The notes below the pieces were generated by a model, which searched no databases, had not been told where the DNA came from, and was given only the letters and a program-made list of their open reading frames with translations. A stretch of DNA of 64,000 nucleotides from NCBI RefSeq assembly GCF_004153445.1, contig NZ_SDQC01000002.1, positions 744,001-808,000 of the forward strand, read 5' to 3'. Both the position numbers and the translations under genes were made by a program. Origin of the DNA: Allopusillimonas soli. GTDB lineage: Bacteria; Pseudomonadota; Gammaproteobacteria; Burkholderiales; Burkholderiaceae_B. This document shows positions 46,178-53,855 of the stretch, in pieces (positions within the stretch are counted from its first letter, which is position 1; every line of letters starts with the position of its first letter).

Positions 46178-47590
46178 CTACGCCCGCGGAATCATCTTGC
46201 CGGGATTAAGGATGTCATGCGGATCGAACGCCCGCTTCAGGGAAGTCATTAGGTCCAACGCATCCTGGCCGTGCTCGGCCAGCATGAATTCCATCTTGTG
46301 CATGCCCACCCCATGCTCGCCAGTGCAGGTGCCCTCCATTTCGATGGCACGCTGCACCAGCCTTTTGTTCAGTCGCTCGGACTCTTCCCACTCCTGCTGG
46401 CTGTCGGGATCGAGTAGCATGAGCACATGGAAGTTTCCGTCTCCCACGTGGCCGACGACGGTATAGGGAAAGCTGGCGTTGTCCAGGTCTGCCGCAGTCG
46501 CTGAAACACAGTCCGCCAGGCGGGAAATAGGCACGCAGACATCGGTGGTGCTGGCTCGGCAGCCCGGGCGAAGTTGCAGGCCGGCAAAATAGGCATTGTG
46601 CCGGGCAGTCCAGAGGCGGCTGCGATCCTCGGGGCGTTCGGCCCAGTCGAAATCCATACCGCCATTGCCGCGGGCAATTTCCTGCACCACCTCGGCCTGC
46701 TCTCGTACTCCCGAAGGCGTACCATGAAATTCGAACAGCAGCAGCGGCGTCTCTTTCAGTTCGAGCTTGCTGTAAGCGTTGGTGGCCTTGACTGCCCAGG
46801 CATCCATGAACTCGACCCGCGCCACCGGCACGCCCATCTGAATGATCTCGATAACGCTTTGCACAGCCGCATCCAGCGACGGAAAATTGCAGATCGCGGC
46901 CGAAAGCGCCTCGGGCTGAGGATAGAGGCGCACGGTCACCTCGGTAATGATGCCCAGGGTGCCTTCGCTTCCGACAAAAATTCGAGTCAGGTCGTAGCCC
47001 GCCGACGATTTGCGGGCCCGGTTCGCGGTTTCAATGATGCGCCCGTCGGCGGTCACGACTTTGAGCGACATGACGTTTTCGCGCATGGTGCCGTAACGCA
47101 CGGCATTGGTGCCCGAGGCGCGCGTGGCCGCCATGCCGCCAAGGCTGGCATCCGCGCCGGGATCTATGGGGAAAAACAGGCCGGTGTCGCGGATTGACTC
47201 GTTTAGCTGCTTGCGGGTGACACCCGCCTGCACGGTGACGGTGAAGTCCTCCGCGTGCAGCGCCACAATATGGTTCAGGCCCGACAAGTCCAGGCTGATG
47301 CCCCCATGCAGCGCAAGCAAATGGCCCTCAAGCGACGAGCCAGCCCCATAGGGAATCAGCGGCACGCGGTATTCGTGGCAATGGCGCGCCACCCAGGCGA
47401 CATCCTCGGTGCTTTGCGCAAACACGACACCGTCCGGCAGCATGGGCGGATAGGGAGACTCGTCGCGCCCGTGATGTTCGCGCACCGCCTCAGCAGTTGA
47501 AAACCGGTCTCCGAATCGCTCGGACAACGCCTGCAGAAACCCCGCGGGTATGTCTCGACGCAACCCTTGCGCCTGGGCTGGGGCATTCAT
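46178..47590 (-). CDS. FAD-linked oxidase, D-lactate dehydrogenase (cytochrome)-like
   Basis: A 470-aa paralogue of GlcD with PLIPYGAGSSLEGHLLALHGGISLDLSGLN in the FAD domain and VVGHVGDGNFHVLMLLD and TCTGEHGVGMHKMEFM in the C-terminal domain. The SSLEGH and WTARHNAYFAGLQLRPG segments resemble eukaryotic-type D-lactate dehydrogenase (DLD) and related 2-hydroxyacid dehydrogenases. It sits immediately upstream of glcD on the same strand, so it may feed lactate or 2-hydroxyglutarate oxidation in step with glycolate. D-2-hydroxyglutarate dehydrogenase is an alternative. Confidence 0.85.
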   Translation of the reverse strand: MNAPAQAQGLRRDIPAGFLQALSERFGDRFSTAEAVREHHGRDESPYPPMLPDGVVFAQSTEDVAWVARHCHEYRVPLIPYGAGSSLEGHLLALHGGISLDLSGLNHIVALHAEDFTVTVQAGVTRKQLNESIRDTGLFFPIDPGADASLGGMAATRASGTNAVRYGTMRENVMSLKVVTADGRIIETANRARKSSAGYDLTRIFVGSEGTLGIITEVTVRLYPQPEALSAAICNFPSLDAAVQSVIEIIQMGVPVARVEFMDAWAVKATNAYSKLELKETPLLLFEFHGTPSGVREQAEVVQEIARGNGGMDFDWAERPEDRSRLWTARHNAYFAGLQLRPGCRASTTDVCVPISRLADCVSATAADLDNASFPYTVVGHVGDGNFHVLMLLDPDSQQEWEESERLNKRLVQRAIEMEGTCTGEHGVGMHKMEFMLAEHGQDALDLMTSLKRAFDPHDILNPGKMIPRA

Positions 47591-47653
47591 GGTAACTGGA
47601 CCTCCTTGTGTCAGGGCGGGCGCCCCCCATGATCATAGCGCCAAAGACGATTT

Positions 47654-48739
47654 TCATGCAGCCTGGCTGTGCGCCGGCGAGGATTGCGCCTGCCGGCGTG
47701 CTCGCACCGCCTCTGCCAGGCGATCAAGCACCTGCACGGTGGTGTCCCAGTCTATGCAGCCGTCGGTAATGCTCTGGCCATATACCAGAGGCTTGCCCGC
47801 AACCAGATCCTGCCGCCCCGCAACGAGATGGCTTTCGATCATGACGCCACAGACCGAGACGCTGCCGGATTCAAGCTGGCCCGCGATGTCGTCGATGACG
47901 CGCGGCTGATTGCGATAGTCTTTGTTGCTGTTCGCATGGCTGGCGTCAATCATGACACGGTTGCCCAACCCAGCCTGCGCCAGGGTCTCGCAGGCGGACC
48001 CGACGCTGGCCGCATCGTAATTGGGCTGCTTGCCGCCGCGTAGAATAACGTGGCAATCATTATTGCCCACAGTGGAAACAATGGCCGAATGACCGCCCTT
48101 GGTCACCGACAGGAAATGGTGCGGCTGGGAAGCGGCCTTGATGGCATCAATGGCAATGCGCGTATTGCCGTCTGTGCCATTCTTGAACCCCACGGGGCAA
48201 GAAAGGCCGGAGGCAAGCTCGCGGTGCACCTGGCTTTCGGTGGTGCGCGCTCCTATGGCGCCCCACGATACCAGGTCGGCAATATATTGGGGCGTAATCA
48301 TGTCAAGGAACTCGCAGCCGGCTGGAAGCCCCAAGGCATTGATGTCAATGAGCAATTCGCGTGCTGTGCGCAGCCCCTGGTTGATGTTGAAGCTGCCGTC
48401 CAGACCCGGATCGTTGATCAGGCCTTTCCAGCCCACGGTCGTGCGGGGTTTTTCGAAATACACCCGCATGATGATTTCCAATTCGCCCCGCAGCCGGCTG
48501 CGCTCGTTGGCGAGACGACGGGCGTACTCGAGGCCGGCCTCCGGATTATGGATGGAACACGGGCCCACGACGACCACCAGGCGGTCGTCTTCGCCATGCA
48601 AAATGCGGTGTGCCGCACGACGGGCATCGTAGACCGTCGAGGAAATGGCAGTGGTGCAGGGAAATTCGCGCATGACATGGGCAGGCGGGCTGAGTTCCTT
48701 GATTTCGCGGATTCTTAGATCGTCAGTATTGTGCGACAC
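47654..48739 (-). CDS. aroG: 3-deoxy-7-phosphoheptulonate synthase (DAHP synthase, AroG type)
   Basis: A 361-aa class I-alpha DAHP synthase, condensing PEP and erythrose 4-phosphate at the entry of the shikimate pathway. Motifs VVVGPCSIHNPEAGLEYARRL, MRVYFEKPRTTVGWKGLINDP and MIDASHANSNKDYRNQ are intact. The start is GTG with GGAG seven bases upstream. A 173-nt leader precedes it, encoding a phenylalanine-rich peptide and an intrinsic terminator, which strongly suggests attenuation by phenylalanine supply. This fits the Phe-sensitive AroG isozyme rather than the Tyr- or Trp-sensitive ones, though feedback specificity cannot be read directly. Confidence 0.95.
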   Translation of the reverse strand: MSHNTDDLRIREIKELSPPAHVMREFPCTTAISSTVYDARRAAHRILHGEDDRLVVVVGPCSIHNPEAGLEYARRLANERSRLRGELEIIMRVYFEKPRTTVGWKGLINDPGLDGSFNINQGLRTARELLIDINALGLPAGCEFLDMITPQYIADLVSWGAIGARTTESQVHRELASGLSCPVGFKNGTDGNTRIAIDAIKAASQPHHFLSVTKGGHSAIVSTVGNNDCHVILRGGKQPNYDAASVGSACETLAQAGLGNRVMIDASHANSNKDYRNQPRVIDDIAGQLESGSVSVCGVMIESHLVAGRQDLVAGKPLVYGQSITDGCIDWDTTVQVLDRLAEAVRARRQAQSSPAHSQAA

Positions 48740-48778
48740 GGTTCAACTCCAGGGTGTTTGCCAGCCAGTATGCGGAAC

Positions 48779-48811
48779 AAAAAAGCCGCCTAGCGAAGCT
48801 GGCGGCTTTTT
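48779..48811 (-). terminator. Attenuator terminator in the aroG leader
   Basis: Minus-strand stem GCCGCC / GGCGGC extended by AGC / GCT (loop TTC, one bulged A) and by an A5/T5 run, ending in TTTTTT at 48784-48779. It lies 17 nt after the leader-peptide stop and 39 nt before the aroG GTG. Its 5' arm CCGCCAGC (48798-48805) can instead pair with GCTGGTGG (48855-48862) in the leader ORF, an 8-bp helix with one G-U pair, and TTCCC (48812-48816) with GGGAA (48845-48849) inside it. Confidence 0.85.
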
Positions 48812-48828
48812 GGGAATTTGATGATTTT

Positions 48829-48912
48829 TTACTGCGTACAGCGCTTCCCTTCCTCCACCAGCGGTTTTGGAAAAGCAAAATAAAAGAAAAAAAACGAAAT
48901 GGCGCGGTACAT
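48829..48912 (-). CDS. Phenylalanine-rich leader peptide of aroG
   Basis: A 27-codon ORF, MYRAISFFFFYFAFPKP..., with six Phe and one Tyr among residues 7-14, closely recalling E. coli PheL and PheM control peptides. It starts at ATG 48912 with AGGA nine bases upstream and ends in TAA, 17 nt before an intrinsic terminator. Ribosome stalling at the Phe codons would free GCTGGTGG (codons 17-20) to pair with the terminator arm and let transcription reach aroG. The tail after the Phe run (LVEEGKRCTQ) is longer than in enteric leaders. Confidence 0.8.
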   Translation of the reverse strand: MYRAISFFFFYFAFPKPLVEEGKRCTQ

Positions 48913-48920
48913 AGTCGATA

Positions 48921-48949
48921 ATCCTAGCACAGAGACCCCGCTTTGCCAA
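48921..48949 (-). promoter_or_regulatory. Promoter of the aroG leader
   Basis: Minus-strand -35 TTGGCA (48944-48949) and extended -10 TGC-TAGGAT (TAGGAT 48921-48926) are separated by exactly 17 bp. Initiation is expected about 7 nt downstream, only a few bases before the leader-peptide ATG at 48912. Confidence 0.75.
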
Positions 48950-48972
48950 GCCCGGCGCACAGCGGGCTTGGC
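48945..48972. repeat. Inverted repeat over the aroG -35 element
   Basis: GCCAAGCCCG and CGGGCTTGGC form a perfect 10-bp inverted repeat with an 8-bp spacer. It overlaps the -35 of the aroG promoter and lies 120 bp upstream of the ehu promoter on the other strand. No U-tract follows on either side, so an operator is more likely than a terminator. Confidence 0.55.
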
Positions 48973-49092
48973 CCTCATGACGCTTGGCATGCCCCTTGCT
49001 GCCGGCGCAGCATTGCGGCGCGATGCAGGCACGCCGATCCGGCCTGTTTTCCACAAAGCAAATATGTCGCACGATAATCATGCGCTATCAAT

Positions 49093-49126
49093 TGATTTGA
49101 ACTCAAATAATTATGTAGTGTATGAT
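49093..49126 (+). promoter_or_regulatory. ehuBCDA promoter with putative EctR operator
   Basis: -35 TTGAAC (49097-49102) and -10 TATGAT (49121-49126) are 18 bp apart. The imperfect palindrome TGATTTGAACTCAAATAA (49093-49110) covers the -35 and matches the ectR-promoter palindrome at 14 of 18 positions. An ATCAATTGAT palindrome (49087-49096) abuts it. Binding here would block RNA polymerase. Confidence 0.75.
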
Positions 49127-49213
49127 TTTCTTCGAGACTATTGCACAAGAAGGGGCTGGTCGCCGGCCCGTGCAGCGAGCTTTCGCATCGAAACAACGAT
49201 AAGGACGACATCT

Positions 49214-50074
49214 ATGCTCAATATCCGCCGAACCACATTCATCGCCCTGGCAGCATTGCTCACGGGCGGCGTGGCTGCGCAGGCAAGTGCCGCCAGCCTG
49301 AAGGAAATCAAGGACAACGGTACCATCCGCATCGCCGTCGCCAACGAAATACCCTATGGCTACATGGATATGAACGGCCAGGCAAAGGGCGCCGGCCCCG
49401 ACGTTGCCAAACACATCATGGAGCAGCTGGGCATCAAGAACATCAAATGGGTCACTACGAATTTCGGCTCCCTCATTCCGGGGTTGCGGGCCAATCGCTT
49501 TGACATGGTGGCTGCCGAGATGGCCATTCTTCCCCAGCGCTGCAAGGAAGTTCTTTTTTCCGAGCCCAACAGCTCGTATGGTGAAGGCCTGCTGGTAGCC
49601 AAAGGCAATCCCGACGGCCTGCATTCCTATGACGCATTTGCCAAGAACGACAAGAAAATCGCCATCATGGCAGGTGCGGACCAACTGGAAATGCTGCAGA
49701 AACTGGGCGTGCCCGGCGACCGCATGGTCACCATCTCGAGCAATGCGGACGCTATTTCAACCGTATCCACCGGCCGCGCGGCGGGCTATGCCGCCACCAG
49801 CCTGACAGTGGCCCAATTGGCGGCAAAGAGCGACAAGGTCGAGGCCGCAGCCGAATTCGAGGATCCCGTCGTGGATGGCAAGCCCGTGCGCAGTTGGGGC
49901 GGCTTCACATTCAGCCAGGATTCCGGGGCGCTGCGCGACGCTGTCAATGCCGAACTCGCCAAATTCAAGAAGACGCCCGAGTGGCAGAAGATACTGACCG
50001 GCTACGGCTTCAGCGAGCACGACGCCAAGGCTTCGTTCGACCAATCCACCAAGCAGCTCTGCACGGCCGAGTAA
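49214..50074 (+). CDS. ehuB: EhuB, ectoine/hydroxyectoine ABC transporter substrate-binding protein
   Basis: A 286-aa periplasmic binding protein with a signal peptide (LNIRRTTFIALAALLTGGVAAQASA). The mature start LKEIKDNGTIRIAVANEIPYGYMDMNGQAKGAGPDVAKHIMEQLGI is highly typical of EhuB. Aromatic residues that cage the ligand are expected; PYGYMD and SYGEGL are in place. AAGGA lies eight bases before the ATG. It is first in ehuB-ehuC-ehuD-ehuA and next to the ectoine synthesis operon, which makes uptake of ectoines for osmoprotection likely. No eut/doe catabolic genes are present. Confidence 0.93.
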   Translation: MLNIRRTTFIALAALLTGGVAAQASAASLKEIKDNGTIRIAVANEIPYGYMDMNGQAKGAGPDVAKHIMEQLGIKNIKWVTTNFGSLIPGLRANRFDMVAAEMAILPQRCKEVLFSEPNSSYGEGLLVAKGNPDGLHSYDAFAKNDKKIAIMAGADQLEMLQKLGVPGDRMVTISSNADAISTVSTGRAAGYAATSLTVAQLAAKSDKVEAAAEFEDPVVDGKPVRSWGGFTFSQDSGALRDAVNAELAKFKKTPEWQKILTGYGFSEHDAKASFDQSTKQLCTAE

Positions 50075-50099
50075 TCTCGTCCGCCATGGACGCATCCAG

Positions 50100-50144
50100 G
50101 CACCCCATCGCGCGGCCAGCCTTGCCGGCCGCGAAGTGGGGTGC
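50100..50144 (+). other. Intercistronic hairpin between ehuB and ehuC
   Basis: GCACCCCA (50100-50107) pairs with TGGGGTGC (50137-50144), then after a 3x3 internal loop CGCGGCC (50111-50117) pairs with GGCCGCG (50127-50133). This 15-bp structure lies 25 nt after the ehuB stop. Such hairpins behind binding-protein genes usually stabilise the upstream message or reduce read-through, so EhuB is made in excess over the permeases. Confidence 0.65.
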
Positions 50145-50181
50145 GCGTCTTCCATTTGCTTGAAACCAGGAAACAACCCTG

Positions 50182-50853
50182 ATGGAATGGATCAGCTACC
50201 TGAATCCCCTGTTGCAGGGGGCATGGGTGACCGTGGAGCTGACGGTGTACTCAACCATCCTGGGCGCCATTGCCTCGTTTGCCTTCGGCATAGGCAAGCT
50301 GTCCCGCAACTGGCTGATCAAGGCGATCTCCGTATGCTTTATTGAAGTGTTCCGGGGTACCTCGCTACTGGTCCAGCTCTTCTGGCTGTATTTTGCCCTG
50401 CCCATTCTTGGGCAGAAAATCGGCGTGGACCTGCGCCTGGACCCGGTGATGGCCGGCACGCTGGCGCTGGGCCTGAACATTGGCGCCTACGGCGCGGAAG
50501 TCGTGCGCGGCGCCATCCAGGCCGTGCCCGGCTCCCAGCACGAGGCGGCCAAGGCGCTGGACTTCACGCCCAGACAGGTACTGTGGCGGATCGCGCTGCC
50601 GCAAGCCATCCCGGAAATGATGCCCAGCTTCGGCAACCTTGCCGTGCAGAATCTGAAGGATACGGCGCTGGTGTCGCTGATCAGCCTGGGCGACATGGCT
50701 TTCCGCGCGGAACAGATTCGCAACTTCACCCAGGACAGCATCGGTGTGTACACGCTGCTGTTGTTCATGTACTTCGGCATGGCCCTGGTGCTGACGGGCG
50801 TCATGAAGCTGCTGGAGCGCTCCGTCGGGCGCTGGCGCGTGGGGAGGACCTGA
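50182..50853 (+). CDS. ehuC: EhuC, ectoine ABC transporter permease
   Basis: A 223-aa permease of the HisMQ/polar amino acid family with about five helices. WISYLNPLLQGAWVTVELTVYSTILGAIASFAFG opens the protein, and the EAA loop EAAKALDFTPRQVLWRIALPQAIPEMMP contacts the ATPase. AGGA precedes the ATG. It is 1 nt from ehuD, with which it forms the heterodimeric channel. Confidence 0.92.
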   Translation: MEWISYLNPLLQGAWVTVELTVYSTILGAIASFAFGIGKLSRNWLIKAISVCFIEVFRGTSLLVQLFWLYFALPILGQKIGVDLRLDPVMAGTLALGLNIGAYGAEVVRGAIQAVPGSQHEAAKALDFTPRQVLWRIALPQAIPEMMPSFGNLAVQNLKDTALVSLISLGDMAFRAEQIRNFTQDSIGVYTLLLFMYFGMALVLTGVMKLLERSVGRWRVGRT

Positions 50854-50854
50854 C

Positions 50855-51543
50855 ATGTTGTTCGGCATAGAATGGGACACCAGCAGCAACTGGACGCTCG
50901 CCGTCTCGATCTTCCCCATCCTCCTGCGCGGGCTCGTGGTGACCATCGAGGCCACGGTGGTTGGCTTCTTCATCGCCAGCGTCCTGGGTCTGGTCCTGGC
51001 GGCGCTCAAGTCCGCGCGCCTACGCATCATTTCATGGCCCGCCCGCTTCATCACCGAGTTTCTGCGCGACACGCCACTTCTTGTCCAGGTCTTTTTCCTG
51101 TACTACGTGCTGCCGGAATACGGCATCCTGCTGCCAGCCTTCCTGACCGGCGCGCTGGCGCTGGGCCTGCAATACAGCGCCTACACATCCGAGGTCTACC
51201 GGGCGGGCATCGAATCTGTGGCCCACGGGCAGACCGAGGCAGCGCGAGCGCTGGATCTTTCACCCTTGCGGCTGTTCGGCGTCATCATCGTGCCGCAGGC
51301 GATTCCGCGCATCATTCCCGCTCTGGGCAATTATCTGGTCTCCATCATGAAAGATGTGCCTGTGTTGTCCGTGGTGGCCATACTGGAAATGCTCAATGTC
51401 GCCAAGATCATCGGCGATCGCACGTTCAACTATCTGATCCCGCTGTCCATGGTCGGCGGCCTGTATCTTGTGCTGACACTGCTGGCATCGGCCGCCGTGC
51501 GCCACCTGGATCGCCGCCTGCCCAAGCAAGGAATACCATTACG

Positions 51544-51547
<4 letters not shown>
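50855..51547 (+). CDS. ehuD: EhuD, ectoine ABC transporter permease
   Basis: A 230-aa HisMQ-type permease starting [49 protein letters not shown], with EAA loop [31 protein letters not shown]. It begins 1 nt after the ehuC stop and its stop overlaps the ehuA ATG (ATGA), a tightly coupled arrangement. Confidence 0.92.
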
Positions 51548-52395
<848 letters not shown>

Positions 52396-52433
52396 TGTCC
52401 TGCGAGAGCGGATTGCACGAACAGGCTTTATAG

Positions 52434-52466
52434 AAAACACCCCGCGGGCCAGGCCGGCGGGGTGTT
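52434..52466 (-). terminator. Terminator between converging ehuA and ectD
   Basis: A 10-bp stem AACACCCCGC / GCGGGGTGTT with an 11-nt loop lies between the two stop codons. On the minus strand it is followed by a TTTT run (52437-52434), so it serves the ect transcript best; on the plus strand only TTCGTT follows. Confidence 0.75.
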
Positions 52467-52505
52467 CGTTCATCGGCACCGCTATTCGATGCCGGGCCGT
52501 CCAGT

Positions 52506-53426
52506 TCAGCCCGCGGTGGCCGGCGCCTCGACGGGCTCCAGCGCCTGGAAACGCTTACGCGTGGCGATGTGCTCCGGACGCGGCTTGAGGCCGTACTTGG
52601 GCGGCTGCAAGGTATTTTCCATGCTGTTGTAGACCATGAACACATTGGCGCGCGGCCACGGCGAGATATTGCCGTTCGATCCGTGCATGGTATTGCAGTC
52701 GAAAAATACCACCGAGCCCGCCTTGGCGGTCATCGGTTGAATGCCGCCCTGCTCCACCAGAAGTTGGAGGCTAAGCGTATCCGGTACGCCATACTCCTGC
52801 TTCTTGAGCGATTTCTTGTAGTGGTTCTCAGGCGTCTGGCCCTGGCAGGAAATGAACTGCTGGTGTGAACCCGGTACCAGCATGAGCGGCCCGTTGCAGG
52901 CATTGTTGTCGGTCAGCAGCACCGAGCAGCTCAGGGCCCGCATGGCCGGCATGCCATCTTCAACATGCCAGGTCTCGAAGTCAGAGTGCCAGTAGAACTC
53001 CTTGCCCTTGAAACCGGGCTTCATATTGGCACGGGACTGGTGCATGTACACCTCCGAGCCGAGTATCTGCCGTGCCACATTGATCAGGCGCGGATCGCGC
53101 GCCAGAAGGCCGATCCGTTCGCTGAGTTCGTGGACTCTGAATATGGAGCGCACGGCATCGCTGCCAGGCTCCGTAATCGCTTCCTCCAGCACCGTGATGG
53201 CGGGATCCGCGCTCATGCGCTTGATTTCGTCCAGCAGCGCCTGGACTTCGTCCTCGCTGAAAACATCCTCCAGCAGCAGGAAGCCATCGCGCTCATAGCT
53301 GGACAGTTGCGCGGGCTCGATCGCCTGCGCATAGCTGCCGCCACCATATACGACAGGATCTTGGCGGGCAATAATGGCCGCCGTCCTGTCGGTGCGCGAG
53401 GCGTACAGGTCTTGCATCGTATTCAT
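52506..53426 (-). CDS. ectD: Ectoine 5-hydroxylase EctD
   Basis: A 306-aa iron(II)/2-oxoglutarate dioxygenase converting ectoine to 5-hydroxyectoine. The iron triad is His147, Asp149 (FYWHSDFETWHVEDGMP) and His248 (NTMHGSNGN); the EctD signature region is complete. AGGAG lies five bases before the ATG. It is the last gene of ectR-ectA-ectB-ectC-ectD and shows the cell makes both ectoine and hydroxyectoine. Confidence 0.96.
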   Translation of the reverse strand: MNTMQDLYASRTDRTAAIIARQDPVVYGGGSYAQAIEPAQLSSYERDGFLLLEDVFSEDEVQALLDEIKRMSADPAITVLEEAITEPGSDAVRSIFRVHELSERIGLLARDPRLINVARQILGSEVYMHQSRANMKPGFKGKEFYWHSDFETWHVEDGMPAMRALSCSVLLTDNNACNGPLMLVPGSHQQFISCQGQTPENHYKKSLKKQEYGVPDTLSLQLLVEQGGIQPMTAKAGSVVFFDCNTMHGSNGNISPWPRANVFMVYNSMENTLQPPKYGLKPRPEHIATRKRFQALEPVEAPATAG

Positions 53427-53459
53427 GGCAACTCCTTTCTCGCGATGTGGCCTGCGGAC

Positions 53460-53855
53460 TTACGCCGCAGTCGACTCAAGAGGATAGACCCCCTTGTCGT
53501 CATGCACCTCATAGCCTGTCAGCGGCGGGTTGAACACGCAGATGACACGCAGCGGCTCCTTGCCGCCGCGCAGCCAGTGCTCGTCGTGCTGGTCCAGGGC
53601 ATACACGACGCCAGGACCCAGTGCGTATTTCTTGCCGTCGGCAATGGTTTCGACTTCGCCATCGCCTTCTATGCACCACACCGCCTCGAGGTGGTTCTGA
53701 TAATGAATGTGGGTTTCGGTACCGGGAAAGATGACCGTTTCATGAAAGGAAAAACCCATGCCATCCTTCTTCAGCAGGACCCGGCGGCTCAGCCAGTTTT
53801 CCGTCTTGACCTCGCCATCGGTTCCAATGACATCCTTCACGTTTCTCACGATCAT
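53460..53855 (-). CDS. ectC: L-ectoine synthase EctC
   Basis: A 131-aa cupin that closes N-gamma-acetyl-diaminobutyrate to ectoine. MIVRNVKDVIGTDGEVKTENWLSRRVLLKKDGMGFSFHETVIFPGTETHIHYQNHLEAVWCIEGDGEVE is the canonical sequence, including the iron-binding Glu/His residues of the cupin barrel. The ATG overlaps the ectB stop (ATGA). Confidence 0.97.
   Translation of the reverse strand: MIVRNVKDVIGTDGEVKTENWLSRRVLLKKDGMGFSFHETVIFPGTETHIHYQNHLEAVWCIEGDGEVETIADGKKYALGPGVVYALDQHDEHWLRGGKEPLRVICVFNPPLTGYEVHDDKGVYPLESTAA

Noticed and set aside
50872-51543. Upstream extension of the ehuA frame through ehuD
   Set aside because: Out-of-frame reading of a well-supported permease gene; the ehuA ATG overlapping the ehuD stop is the natural start.
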